Shown here piece by piece: positions 45,146 through 57,167 of a stretch of 64,000 nucleotides of DNA. The notes below the pieces were generated by a model. It worked only from the letters and a program-made list of their open reading frames with translations, ran no database searches and had not been told where the DNA came from. Position 1 is the stretch's first letter. Each line of letters begins with the position of its first letter. The stretch comes from Sophora flavescens (taxonomy: Eukaryota > Streptophyta > Magnoliopsida > Fabales > Fabaceae): contig CM061069.1 of NCBI GenBank assembly GCA_030762895.1, positions 84,281,048 through 84,345,047 of the forward strand. Reading direction: 5' to 3'. The position numbers were made by a program, and so were the translations under genes.

Positions 45146-46164
45146 ATGCTTCCGGGTTGCGAGTATTGTGATGGGAACCATGACACTTGGAGTTGTCCGT
45201 TCTACTTCCCTCAAGTTTATGTGGAACCATGGCATAATGACAGCGTGCCCCAGAACAACTATCAGAGTCAGAATCAGTATTGGGGTGATATGAGTAGAGA
45301 CCATCCGGATTTCGCTTGGAGTAATGCTGACGATGGTCTAGCCTGGCAGCCACAACCTCAACAGAGTTGGCAACCACAACCTTGGGAGTTGGCTCTTGAG
45401 AAGTTGAGTGCGACACTTGAGAAAGTGTCAATCAATACAAACGCAGCCATTGACAAGTTGGCAACTCATACAGGGATGGCACTTCAGAATCTAGAGATGC
45501 AGATTGCCCAGCTGTCAAAACAACTAAATGAGCCTCTCCTAGACACTCACCCAGGTGAAACCGAGAACCACCCTAAGAACCTATGCGATGCCACAACAAC
45601 TAGAAGCAGTGGGGTGTTGGGATATGACTGGGATGTAACTAGTTCTCGGGGAGTTGAGGAAGAACTACCACATGTTGAGGAAGAACAACAGGAGGAAAAG
45701 GAATTGGCAAGTGGCATGGCCCGGAACAACCACATGTTGAGGAAGAGCAACCTAAGGAAGAGGAGTTGGCAAAGGACAAGGCGCCGGAGCAAGGGGGTAG
45801 AGAACAAAATGCGGATAAAGTGGTAGAGGATTCCACCATGCTTGCTAAGCAACCTGAAAATAATGCATTGGATAAATATGTTGGCTTGCATGCATGTGTG
45901 GACATTGGTAAATTAGACACTCCCACTTGTCTGGCACACTTCCTCGTGAGGACACCATTTGACCCGAGAGGAAGTGAATTCATAATAACAAAGGTCAATG
46001 GAATTTTCATACACTGGCTGGGTGGAGTTGATGAAGTCATATTACTGCTACGATCTCCACTCCAATTACCATTTGATCCTGGTGGAAGACTTCACATGAT
46101 GAGCATCTCTTGGCCTCTGTACCACAGACTATGGGATCCAGGTGGATGCTTCTTAATAAGTTAG
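45146..46164 (+). pseudogene. Gag-remnant ORF, unit 1 (frameshifted)
   Basis: This is the same gene as at 49370-50542, but a one-base loss near 45720 shifts the frame (the first part ends at 45826, the second runs 45766-46164). A TAG ends the second part just after GGCFLIS, where unit 2 reads on. It retains CEYCDGNHDTWSC near the start. The two units show that only one of them keeps an open frame. Confidence 0.85.
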
Positions 46165-46199
46165 GCTCGGGACGTTAAACAAGCGCTTCTTGGGAGGCA

Positions 46200-47640
46200 A
46201 CCCAAGCTAGGTATCTTTCTTTTCCTAACTTCTGTTTTGTTTTTGTGTTTGTTTTTTGTGTTCTGTTTTTGTTTGTCGCTCTTGAATAATTTGAGAAGAT
46301 CAAGAGTTTTTGTATGAAATGTTGTGTCGGCAAGCTTGTTGGATTTTGATTAGATTGAGCGTAGATTGATTGCATGAATTATTTGACCATTGATGATTTC
46401 CCCCTAGGTTCTAATAATAGAAAAGTTTATCCCCACTTAAAAATTGAAAACTGAACTTTGAGAACTTTGTTGTGATTACTTGATTTATGATAAGTTTGGG
46501 GTGAGGGGGTGCACACACTAGGAATCGTATCTCGGTCAAACAATTTGCAAAATGTCCAGGTGAGGATTTGAGCCTCCAACTCTGTTTTTGAATGTGTGAA
46601 TCACTGTTAAGTTGCACTTTCCCGAATTTGCTTGAATCTCTATATGGTTTGCATGTTTATGTGTTGCATCATATGATTTAGGCAATTTTCTTTGAATTAA
46701 CTACTTGGCCTAAAATGAACCATCCCTCATGCATGTTCCCTAGTTAGCCAAATTGAGCCCAATTGACTTATTGTTTCTTGATGACCCTACATTACGAGCC
46801 AAAATCTGAAAAAAAAAACCATGTTAACCCAATCTTAGGATTAGGAGAGCATGGAAATGAGCAAGAGAAAGGGTGTGAGAAACTAAGTTTGGGGTGGCTA
46901 CAAGGAGTTATGTCATTTTGGGGTGAGAAAAAGAAAAATAAAGGTTGAAACCCAAGGCAACAACAATAAAAAATAAAAAAAAAAGGAAAAAAAATATATT
47001 CAAAATAAATTGCCAAAAGAAAAGGGGCAAATCAAGAGATTAGCAAGGAAAAAGACTGTAGTCACCCGAGACAAAAAGAAAAATGAAAAAAGGAATTTGA
47101 GTGGAATACGTGTAAAAAGGTTCATGCTCTCTTAGTTCCTAGGGACTTAAGCCTAAATATCCTTCATTATCCTACCCTCAGCCAGGCCCCATTACAACCT
47201 TTAAAAGACCTTCTGATGTTGCATGCATGTTTTCGTGGGAACCATTTTTGAGATGAAAATCAAATTCATGGGAAGTGCTCTTGATAAGTGAAATTGAGTG
47301 AAAAAGTTGAAAGCCTAGACGAATTTGAGCGAATGAGTGAAATTTTACATACCCTTGTGAGGAAGGCAGTTGTTGAAATTGGTGATCTTCCTTTTGTGTG
47401 TGACCCTGATCCTCAACTTAGACTAATGATTGCATGAATGATGAAGTTCTCAATGGTTTAAAGTAGATGAATGTGGGGATTACATTAATGTAGGGGGGAG
47501 ATCATTGGAGAAAAACTGTTTTTTAAAGTTGCATTAAATTTGTGCGAAATCGATTGATTCCTTTAGGCTTGCCAAGTCTTGAGTCGTTTTTGAGTTTTAA
47601 GCTTGCTTGGGGACAAGCAAGGTTTAAGTTTGGGGTATTT
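46200..47640 (+). other. 3' non-coding interior of unit 1
   Basis: About 1.4 kb without a supported gene. It starts with the TTCTTGGGAGGCAACCCA motif (46188-46205) found after the coding part of several plant Ty3 elements. It ends with GCTTGCTTGGGGACAAGCAA and a G-rich AAGTTTGGGGTATTT just before LTR 2, which probably serves as the polypurine tract. The second unit has the same at 50409-51865. Confidence 0.75.
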
Positions 47641-49173
47641 TGATAAGCCTCTGGCTTATCTAGTTTTATGACTAGATGAACTAGGGTTCATGTGCCTATT
47701 TATTCGAGTTCACTCTCGTTTTCACCCAAATTTGCCTTGTTTTGTTCCTAAGATGGACTTTGACTCGTTTTGCGTCTTTTGTGTAGTTTTTAGGTTATTT
47801 TGGATAGAATTACGCTTGTGGGTGCTTTTGTTGTTTCAGGTTAAGTAAGTGAAGCTCCGGGAGTGAAGGAAAGTTGAAAAGCAGTGGAAATTGCAAGTCT
47901 GGAGGCACTCGCCTCGCGAGTGTTTGCTCGCCCCGCGAGCCTGAAAGTCAACAAAGCAGCAAAAGTCATCACTTCAGTCTCGCCACGCGAGAGGTGTCTC
48001 GCCTCGCGAGATCATGAAGACCTGCAAGACAGAGAGCATCACGGCTTGGCCGTGATGAATACCACGCCCGTGGCAGTTTAAGGTTTGAAGACTCGCCCCG
48101 CGAGAGGAAGCTCGCCCCGCGAGAGAATGAAGACTTGGAAGTCAGAGACCATCACGGCCCAGCCGTGATGAAGGTCACAGCCCAGAATTGAAGACTCGCC
48201 CCGCGAGAGTCTGCTCGCCTCGCGAGAGTTTAAATTGAAAGCGCGCCAATTTTTATTCTCGCCTCGCGAGAGGCTGCTCGCCTCGCGAGAGAGCGCAGAT
48301 CAGGATTACTATTTAAAGGCTGTTGCATATCAGAACGGGGGATGGAGAGGAGGCTGAAGGGCTTTTGGAGGGCCGCGAATCCTAGTAGTTTTCCACTGTT
48401 TAGAGTAGCGTTTAGGGTAGTTTCTTTTCTCTTTGGAGCTGCGTCTCCCTCTTTCTTATGGAGATGAATTCCGATTGTTTGTCTATGAGCATGAGGAACT
48501 AATCCCCTCGTCCGAGGGAACGATGAAGCCACCCATGGCGATGTAAATCCGATATGATGTATGTCTTTCTCCTTTAATTCAATTCTTGTTTTCTAATTCT
48601 GATTTTCATTGTGTCGATTATATGCTAGCATGATCGACTAGTTAAACGTGTTGAGGCCTAGTCAGCGATTCGCGTTTAGAACTTGAATTAGGATCATCGA
48701 TCGAATATTGCACGAGAGTGAGTAGGAGATCGGTGCGACCTTATAGGGAACACGAATTAACAGATTCGAGATTAGGGTTAAGAGACCTAGTAAGTAATTA
48801 ATTCAAATCATCGAATACTTCCTAATGAGCACGGAAGTGGATTTAGGAGAATTTAGGGGTCCCGGTTGACATTGCAATTGAACCTAGGGAGGAATTCATC
48901 ATCACTTGGGTGTACATATTGGGTAGGTGGATTTGTGACCTTGGACATTTTAGTTTTCTGATTTTTAGTTAATTAGTTTATTAGATTCGTTAATTGAATT
49001 TCTTATATTAATCTCTCTCTCAACCACCTTCTTCTGTAACTTGACCGAACGTATCTGACTTCCCGCGGATTAGTCGAATTGGTATCCCAATCCTTGAGTT
49101 CGACCTCGGTAATTACTTACCGTGTTATTTTTATTACTTGCGACGACCCGGTACACTTGCCGGAGTCACAACA
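47641..49173 (+). repeat. LTR 2 of the array
   Basis: 1533 bp, TG...CA. Five pairs of CTCGC-type dyads begin at 47908, 47979, 48092, 48195 and 48258, each with its partner 19 bp on. CACGG-type pairs lie at 48038-48073 and 48151 onward. The TATA box CTATTTAAAGG is at 48309-48319, 20 bases after the last dyad. It is shared by both units: 3' LTR of the first, 5' LTR of the second. Confidence 0.95.
47908..48289. repeat. Phased GC-rich dyad array upstream of LTR TATA box
   Basis: Thirteen-base dyads CTCGC-CTCGCGAG (variants CCCCGCGAG, CCACGCGAG) come in pairs with a six-base gap, so starts are 19 bp apart in all five pairs: 47908/47927, 47979/47998, 48092/48111, 48195/48214, 48258/48277. Two further units are of the CACGG type (19-base dyad, short gap, 12-base dyad). 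Pairs recur every 44-71 bp, joined by linkers containing GAAGAC. The same patch is at 43705-44066 and 52132-52520. Confidence 0.92.
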
Positions 49174-49179
49174 AGTTTT

Positions 49180-49197
49180 TGGCGCCGTTGCCGGGGA
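49180..49197 (+). promoter_or_regulatory. Primer binding site 2, tRNA-Asp
   Basis: Identical to the site at 44956-44973, six bases after LTR 2. Confidence 0.93.
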
Positions 49198-49369
49198 TTG
49201 GCACAACCAATTTTCCTAGTTTTAGGGGAGTTTGATTATTTGGTTAAGTTATTTTTTTGTTCTTATTCTTATTTTTATTTTTATTATTTTCTTTTTATTT
49301 TCTACTATCTCTCTACTTCTTTGATTCCACTTGGTCTTGCCTTGTTTTGTATGCGAGGTACACGAAGGA

Positions 49370-50542
49370 ATGCTTCCTGGTTGCGAGTATTGTGATGGGA
49401 ACCATGACACTTGGAGTTGTCCGTTCTACTTCCCTCAAGTTTATGTGGAACCATGGCATAATGACAGCGTGCCCCAGAACAACTATCAGAGTCAGAATCA
49501 GTATTGGGGTGATATGAGTAGAGACCATCCGGATTTCGCTTGGAGTAATGCTAACGATGGTCTAGCCTGGCAGCCACAACCTCAACAGAGTTGGCAACCA
49601 CAACCTTGGGAGTTGGCTCTTGAGAAGTTGAGTGCGACACTTGAGAAAGTGTCAATCAATACAAACGCAGTCATTGACAAGTTGGCAACTCATACAGGGA
49701 TGGCACTTCAGAATCTAGAGATGCAGATTGCCCAGCTGTCAAAACAACTAAATGAGCCTCTCCTAGACACTCACCCAGGTGAAACCGAGAACCACCCTAA
49801 GAACCTATGCGATGCCACAACAACTAGAAGCAGTGGGGTGTTGGGATATGACTGGGATGTAACTAGTTCTCGGGGAGTTGAGGAAGAACTACCACATGTT
49901 GAGGAAGAACAACCGGAGGAAAAGGAATTGGCAAGTGTCATGGCCCCGGAACAACCACATGTTGAGGAAGAGCAACCTAAGGAAGAGGAGTTGGCAAAGG
50001 ACAAGGCGCCGGAGCAAGGGGGTAGAGAACAAAATGCGGATAAAGTGGTAGAGGATTCCACCATGCTTGCTAAGCAACCTGAAAATAATGCATTGGATAA
50101 ATATGTTGGCTTGCATGCATGTGTGGACATTGGTAAATTAGACACTCCCACTTGTCTGGCACACTTCCTCGTGAGGACACCATTTGACCCGAGAGGAAGT
50201 GAATTCATAATAACAAAGGTCAATGGAATTTTCATACACTGGCTGGGTGGAGTTGATGAAGTCATATTACTGCTACGATCTCCACTCCAATTACCATTTG
50301 ATCCTGGTGGAAGACTTCACATGATGAGCATCTCTTGGCCTCTGTACCACAGACTATGGGATCCAGGTGGATGCTTCTTAATAAGTCAGGCTCGGGACGT
50401 TAAACAAGCGCTTCTTGGGAGGCAACCCAAGCTAGGTATCTTTCTTTTCCTAACTTCTGTTTTGTTTTTGTGTTTGTTTTTTGTGTTCTGTTTTTGTTTG
50501 TCGCTCTTGAATAATTTGAGAAGATCAAGAGTTTTTGTATGA
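49370..50542 (+). CDS. Gag-remnant protein of non-autonomous retrotransposon
   Basis: The first ATG of the frame is at 49370 (MLPGCEYCDGNH); the frame is open 39 bases further upstream. A zinc-knuckle-like CEYCDGNHDTWSC opens the protein, where a full Gag would have its capsid core before it, so only the C-terminal Gag portion is kept. Then come a Gln/Trp-rich stretch (QPQPQQSWQPQPWE), a heptad-like helix (LEKLSATLEKVSINTNAVIDKLATHTGMALQNLEMQIAQLSKQL), two HVEEEQP-type acidic repeats and a C-terminal block with two DPGG motifs. No protease Asp or RT motif. Expression and function are unproven. It is flanked by a PBS 170 bases upstream and non-coding DNA downstream. Confidence 0.7.
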   Translation: MLPGCEYCDGNHDTWSCPFYFPQVYVEPWHNDSVPQNNYQSQNQYWGDMSRDHPDFAWSNANDGLAWQPQPQQSWQPQPWELALEKLSATLEKVSINTNAVIDKLATHTGMALQNLEMQIAQLSKQLNEPLLDTHPGETENHPKNLCDATTTRSSGVLGYDWDVTSSRGVEEELPHVEEEQPEEKELASVMAPEQPHVEEEQPKEEELAKDKAPEQGGREQNADKVVEDSTMLAKQPENNALDKYVGLHACVDIGKLDTPTCLAHFLVRTPFDPRGSEFIITKVNGIFIHWLGGVDEVILLLRSPLQLPFDPGGRLHMMSISWPLYHRLWDPGGCFLISQARDVKQALLGRQPKLGIFLFLTSVLFLCLFFVFCFCLSLLNNLRRSRVFV

Positions 50543-51865
50543 AATGTTGTGTCGGCAAGCTTGTTGGATTTTGATTAGATTGAGCGTAGATTGATTGCAT
50601 GAATTATTTGACCATTGATGATTTCCCCCTAGGTTCTAATAATAGAAAAGTTTATCCCCACTTAAAAATTGAAAACTGAACTTTGAGAACTTTGTTGTGA
50701 TTACTTGATTTATGATAAGTTTGGGGTGAGGGGTGCACACACTAGGAATCGTATCTCGGTCAAACAATTTGCAAAATGTCCAGGTGAGGATTTGAGCCTC
50801 CAACTCTGTTTTTGAATGTGTGAATCACTGTTAAGTTGCACTTTCCCGAATTTGCTTGAATCTCTATATGGTTTGCATGTTTATGTGTTGCATCATATGA
50901 TTTAGGCAATTTTCTTTGAATTAACTACTTGGCCTAAAATGAACCATCCCTCATGCATGTTCCCTAGTTAGCCAAATTGAGCCCAATTGACTTATTGTTT
51001 CTTGATGACCCTACATTACGAGCCAAAATCTGAAAAAAAAAAACCATGTTAACCCAATCTTAGGATTAGGAGAGCATGGAAATGAGCAAGAGAAAGGTTG
51101 TGAGAAACTAAGTTTGGGGTGGCTACAAGGAGATATGTCATTTTGGGGTGAGAAAAAGAAAAATAAAGGTTGAAACCCAAGGCAATAAAATAAAAAAAAA
51201 GAAAAAAAAAGAAAAAAAATATATTCAAAATAAATTGCCAAAAGAAAAGGGGCAAATCAAGAGATTAGCAAGGAAAAAGGCTGTAGTCACCCGAGACAAA
51301 AAGAAAAATGAAAAAAGGAATTTGAGTGGAATACGTGTAAAAAGGTTCATGCTCTCTTAGTTCCTAGGGACTTAAGCCTAAATATCCTTCATTATCCTAC
51401 CCTCAGCCAGGCCCCATTACAACCTTTAAAAGACCTTCTGATGTTGCATGCATGTTTTCGTGGGAACCATTTTTGAGATGAAAATCAAATTCATGGGAAG
51501 TGCTCTTGATAAGTGAAATTGAGTGAAAAAGTTGAAAGCCTAGACGAATTTGAGCGAATGAGTGAAATTTTACATACCCTTGTGAGGAAGGCAGTTGTTG
51601 AAATTGGTGATCTTCCTTTTGTGTGTGACCCTGATCCTCAACTTAGACTAATGATTGCATGAATGATGAAGTTCTCAATGGTTTAAAGTAGATGAATGTG
51701 GGGATTACATTAATGTAGGGGGGAGATCATTGGAGAAAAACTGTTTTTTAAAGTTGCATTAAATTTGTGCGAAATCGATTGATTCCTTTAGGCTTGCCAA
51801 GTCTTGAGTCGTTTTTGAGTTTTAAGCTTGCTTGGGGACAAGCAAGGTTTAAGTTTGGGGTATTT
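50543..51865 (+). other. 3' non-coding interior of unit 2
   Basis: Copy of 46320-47640 with few differences, the largest in the A-rich run near 51180-51225. It ends in the putative polypurine tract before LTR 3. Confidence 0.75.
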
Positions 51866-53398
51866 TGATAAGCCTCTGGCTTATCTAGTTTTATGACTAG
51901 ATGAACTAGGGTTCATGTGCCTATTTATTCGAGTTCACTCTCGTTTTCACCCAAATTTGCCTTGTTTTGTTCCTAAGATGGACTTTGACTCGTTTTGCGT
52001 CTTTTGTGTAGTTTTTAGGTTATTTTGGATAGAATTACGCTTGTGGGTGCTTTTGTTGTTTCAGGTTAAGTAAGTGAAGCTCCGGGAGTGAAGGAAAGTT
52101 GAAAAGCAGTGGAAATTGCAAGTCTGGAGGCACTCGCCTCGCGAGTGTTTGCTCGCCCCGCGAGCCTGAAAGTCAACAAAGCAGCAAAAGTCATCACTTC
52201 AGTCTCGCCACGCGAGAGGTGTCTCGCCTCGCGAGATCATGAAGACCTGCAAGACAGAGAGCATCACGGCTTGGCCGTGATGAATACCACGCCCGTGGCA
52301 GTTTAAGGTTTGAAGACTCGCCCCGCGAGAGGAAGCTCGCCCCGTGAGAGAATGAAGACTTGGAAGTCAGAGACCATCACGGCCCAGCCGTGATGAAGGT
52401 CACAGCCCAGAATTGAAGACTCGCCCCGCGAGAGTCTGCTCGCCTCGCGAGAGTTTAAATTGAAAGCGCGCCAATTTTTATTCTCGCCTCGCGAGAGGCT
52501 GCTCGCCTCGCGAGAGAGCGCAGATCAGGATTACTATTTAAAGGCTGTTGCATATCAGAACGGGGGATGGAGAGGAGGCTGAAGGGCTTTTGGAGGGCCG
52601 CGAATCCTAGTAGTTTTCCACTGTTTAGAGTAGCGTTTAGGGTAGTTTCTTTTCTCTTTGGAGCTGCGTCTCCCTCTTTCTTATGGAGATGAATTCCGAT
52701 TGTTTGTCTATGAGCATGAGGAACTAATCCCCCTCGCATGGGAACGATGAAGCCACCCATGGCGATGTAAATCCGATATGATGTATGTCTTTCTCCTTTA
52801 ATTCAATTCTTGTTTTCTAATTCTGATTTTCATTGTGTCGATTATATGCTAGCATGATCGACTAGTTAAACGTGTTGAGGCCTAGTCAGCGATTCGCGTT
52901 TAGAACTTGAATTAGGATCATCGATCGAATATTGCACGAGAGTGAGTAGGAGATCGGTGCGACCTTATAGGGAACACGAATTAACAGAATTCGAGATTAG
53001 GGTTAAGAGACCTAGTAAGTAATTAATTCAAATCATCGAATACTTCCTAATGAGCACGGAAGTGGATTTAGGAGAATTTAGGGGTCCCGGTTGACATTGC
53101 AATTGAACCTAGGGAGGAATTCATCATCACTTGGGTGTACATATTGGGTAGGTGGATTTGTGACCTTGGACATTTTAGTTTTCTGATTTTTAGTTAATTA
53201 GTTTATTAGATTCGTTAATTGAATTTCTTATATTAATCTCTCTCTCAACCACCTTCTTCTGTAACTTGACCGAACGTATCTGACTTCCCGCGGATTAGTC
53301 GAATTGGTATCCCAATCCTTGAGTTCGACCTCGGTAATTACTTACCGTGTTATTTTTATTACTTGCGACGACCCGGTACACTTGCCGGAGTCACAACA
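51866..53398 (+). repeat. LTR 3 of the array
   Basis: 1533 bp, nearly identical to LTR 2. Differences include a short changed patch near 52728-52742 and single bases in the dyad array. TATA box CTATTTAAAGG at 52534-52544. It is followed directly by TSD GATAC (53399-53403). Confidence 0.95.
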
Positions 53399-56300
53399 GA
53401 TACCTCCGCCCGCGCTCCCTCATCGGAAGAATCATCATCATCAACAGCAGAAGGGGGGAACTCAGGATCGTCCTCAAAGTACTCATCTGGGTCCTCCTCG
53501 ACCTCATCCAAAACTACCTCAACAGGAGGTACTGCTGGTCCTTCTATCTGAAGCGGATTCGGCTGAGGTGGCAAATCAAGTAACATGTGCTCAGCCAAGT
53601 ATTGTAAGTATAGCCATACCGGAGGGAGAGATACCTCAACAGTCTCCACAACATGCGTCCTTCGCTGCGGTCCTGCTTCTATTATGCCAACAACCTCTCT
53701 ACTAGGGCCATGATAGGTGGCGCTGAGTGCCCCAGGGTTTATCTCCTAGGCACCACCAATATGAGCGCGATCAAATATGATCAACCGAATCCTCGAATGT
53801 GCTAGAGGCATATCCGGTTCCATCTAGTCTCTGACGTAAAGATATATGCACAAGTAGAGAAACCACAAATAAAACATGCAAGAGTGAGAAACCAATATAT
53901 GGATTTTACTCGACAACTACATGCTAGACACCACATAAAACACATACACATATATCAACACAAGCATTCATAAGCAAATAGTTTATCAATGGGTTTAAAA
54001 CCCCAAACGTCATCATTTGAAAAACTATGCATGAACATTTCATATTCGTCATCTAAATTTCCACCTAATCTCATGAGATATCCCAACACATGGTGACTTG
54101 ATCGGGCTCAATTGCAATCCCATGGCATAAAGGCACGTAGCCATAACCCATTGCACACTGTCCAAACCCAGGGCATCAGTGATAAAACCGTAAGTGGGGT
54201 TTCACTGTCCAACCCGGGCACAATGAAGAAAATTGTAGCATGAAATACCTGACGCCGCAAGGTAATCACACATAGAACCGTGGGCACGTTTGTCAAATGC
54301 CTGAAAAACACTTTGCTCATAACACTTTTCTTTGTGTTCAATCTTTCTTTGCCGAAGCTCAAAATGGCTTACGACTCACATAGTGTTAACATCTTTAAAA
54401 TTTTCACTACAACATAGGACCTCACAGCTCGAGTGCTCAATCACGACACCTCTCGACCGATGCACCAGTCATAGGTTCGTGGTAATAGAAAAAATCTTAA
54501 ATGTTTAAACACAGTATACACCACATATACAGTAGACACCAAGTCTACAGGACCTCAAAATCCAAAGGACCCCAAGTCCATAACAACAACGAACCTTAGT
54601 ACCCTGACGTCTCGGTTACTAGGTTCAACACCACTTTCAACACGGTTGAATTAACTTTGCTTTCGGAAAATCTTTTCAAATGGGAAATTTTTCAATAAAA
54701 TATTTAAATAATAAAACTTAGTTTTCACAAAGGTGAGTCACTTGAGGTTTTAAACTTACTTAAAATACGTACTGCCGTTTCAAAATACTTGCCATCAACA
54801 CTTTTCGAAATTTGACGTCAATTATCACTTTTAAAGCCTTTTAAGCCAAAACTTAGCTTTTTTCACTTAAATAATTTTCTAAAATCATAATTAACTTATT
54901 TTCAATAATTAATTTCATAAAATAACTTTTTATAATATTGTGGAATTTCTTACGTAAAAATTAGCAATACAAAAACAATTTCACGGTTTCGCTCTCATTG
55001 TGACTCATAATTTACTCTTACAATAATAAATCATTAAAATAATGATATTTTCCAAAATTCCTTATTTTTCCCAAATAAAAATTTCCATTAATATTATAGA
55101 CCAATATTTTACCTTTAAAACATTGAATATAATTTATGAAGCTTCTTAATGCTTTCATCCAATTACTTTAATTGAGCACTGACCACTGTCAGGCTTCTCA
55201 AACAACAACCAACAATAATATCACAGATATTCCCAGGCAGATCATGCATCACAACAGCATAATATAGTTACAGATAAACAATTAAACGCAATTAAACCAA
55301 CACAGATACAAATACCATAGCTTAAACAACTTAAATAAATACTAACAGACAAATAATTACAGACAAACACAGGATAACATATAGCCATCAAATATATCCC
55401 TCAGGTAATCCCCTCTTACCTCTCGTAGATTCTCTTGTGAATTAAACGAATTTCGTCGGAAATCCGGATGTCACGTACACGTCGCACTCACTCAACCTTC
55501 AACCATGACAATCAAATAATTGCAAATCAAGAAATTTAAAACATCCAAAACCCTTCTACATGGTCACGGCTTCAAGGGGTTTTTGTGACAAAAAATTCCT
55601 AATCATGATTAATTCATGGTTTAATGATCCTTAATTAGTCAAGATCATGGATTAGTGGCTAAACAACTAAATTTTAAACTCAAAACTTCCTAACTCTCAT
55701 ATACCTAGATTCGGCCTTGACACGTTCATGGGGCTAGGGTTTTTGGTTTGATAAATCAACTTGGATTCATTAAACATTCATACTAATAGGATGATTACCA
55801 AGATCGTTGATGAAAACCTTGAACCAAACTCATCAAATCTCACCCACATAGGGTTCGGCCATCATAGAGATATAGAGTAAGAATTTTCATTTTGATAAAC
55901 TAACATGGATTAGAGTGTGTAGACATACATGTCACATGAAATACATGATCATACATGATAACACACGAACAAAACTCCTACCTAACTCATCCTCCTAGGT
56001 TCGGCCATAGCTAGTTAAATAGGAAGGAAATTTTTTATTGCAACATGCTCTTGGATTTAAATAGTTTAAATGATATCAAGAACATAGGAATTGGTTTCAA
56101 CATCATAGGATTTTTCTATGATTAGTTTTGAATTTACAAAGTTAAGAACACAAAGATGAACATGATCAAGAAAGCTTCAAAACAAGAAATGATTTGAACA
56201 AACAATACTTAGAAATTTGTGAGGATGAATAATCACCTATTGGAAATGAAAGATGAGCAAGGAATCTTCAAGTTCCTTCACAAACCAAGCTTCTTTGTTG

Positions 56301-57167
56301 TGAGAGAAAACAAGAGCAAGCGAGAATTTTGGAGAAGATGAGAGAAAGTGATAGTAAGATCAAGAAGGTTATGGAAGGATCTAGTGGCATCATGAATTGA
56401 TGAGCAAACCATGGCAAGCATGGGCCTTGCGCCACTTTTGGGCCAAGAAAAGCTAAAGTCCAAATTGATTTTGCAACATGAAATTAACTTAAGACATAAA
56501 CCATTACAAAGGAAACTTGGGTAATTAAATGGCATCATGAAAATTAATTGTTGGTCATGAATTTGGGCTCTAAGGCCGCAGCCCTCAATGGATTTGGATG
56601 GCAAGAATTTGGCCCACTTCATTTAGTGTATCATGAAAAATAGTTCAGGGAACAAAATGTAATTACTAGTAAGTTTAGGGGTCAAAATGAAATTACCCAA
56701 AATTGCTAGCCTAACTTTATGCCACATTAAACCTCTCTCACGGATGACTTAGTCCTAATAGAATATAGGGTTTATTCCCTTATCGAGTCCCGAAACTCCC
56801 GTAATCAGCTCCGTCGTTCGCCCGATTGAGTATAACGTCCGTAAAACTTATATTATTTCACTTTTTATGAAATAATTCGAAAAATACACAATCATAGGAA
56901 TTAAAATAAAAATCTTAAGTTTTTCGTTCATGAATTAAAATTAGGTCTTTTGATCAGTATAAATATACTGTCAGTGAAATTCGCGGGCCGGGATTCACCT
57001 GACTTTTCAACCTAAATTTTAATCGTAGCTTTCTACATTCAAGTAGAATTGAGTGGTGAACTCCGTTTATTTAAAATAATTTTCTAAAACTCCAATAAAA
57101 ATATAAACATATAAACATACTTATATGTATTACTGTTATTTAAAACAGTGAAAAACAGGATGTTACA

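Larger units (their letters stand above)
43439..53398 (+). mobile_element. Tandem LTR-int-LTR-int-LTR retrotransposon array
   Basis: Three LTRs (43439-44949, 47641-49173, 51866-53398) and two interiors (44950-47640, 49174-51865), all in the same orientation. GATAC stands at both outer edges (43434-43438, 53399-53403) and at no internal LTR edge, so one insertion later gained a unit. Both interiors have a tRNA-Asp PBS and a Gag-remnant ORF, but no protease, RT or integrase; the element is non-autonomous. Reading the two interiors side by side I count only about ten substitutions in about 2.7 kb plus small indels, so the array is young. It is related to the Athila/Tat group through PBS and 3' motifs. 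Confidence 0.95.
42967..57167 (-). mobile_element. 5' LTR of Tekay-like element B, split by a 10-kb array
   Basis: The LTR ends are TGACACCCC at 42967 and GGATGTTACA at 57167 (minus-strand termini TGTAACATCC and GGGGTGTCA). The LTR is interrupted at 43438/53399 by the tandem array with TSD GATAC. Without the array it is about 4236 bp, a size seen in Del/Tekay. Its last 200 bases are similar to those of the 15.2-20.2 kb element. Apart from a short (TA)n at 43132-43152, the LTR sequence at 42967-43438 and 53404-57167 holds no supported gene. Frames there, for example 53359-53649, are acidic or low-complexity and not recognised. Confidence 0.85.

Noticed and set aside
47908..48289. CRISPR-like array because of short, regularly spaced palindromic repeats
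   Set aside because: This is a plant LTR. The repeats are paired with variable, non-unique linkers, there are no cas genes, and the whole patch is copied with the LTR.
43439..53398. Segmental duplication of host DNA
   Set aside because: The repeated unit is exactly LTR plus interior, and the 5-bp duplication stands only at the outer ends, so it is a retrotransposon array.
53359..53649. Acidic 96-codon minus-strand frame right of the array as a gene
   Set aside because: It starts exactly at the array/LTR junction, lies in the long LTR of element B, has no domain and no upstream continuation.
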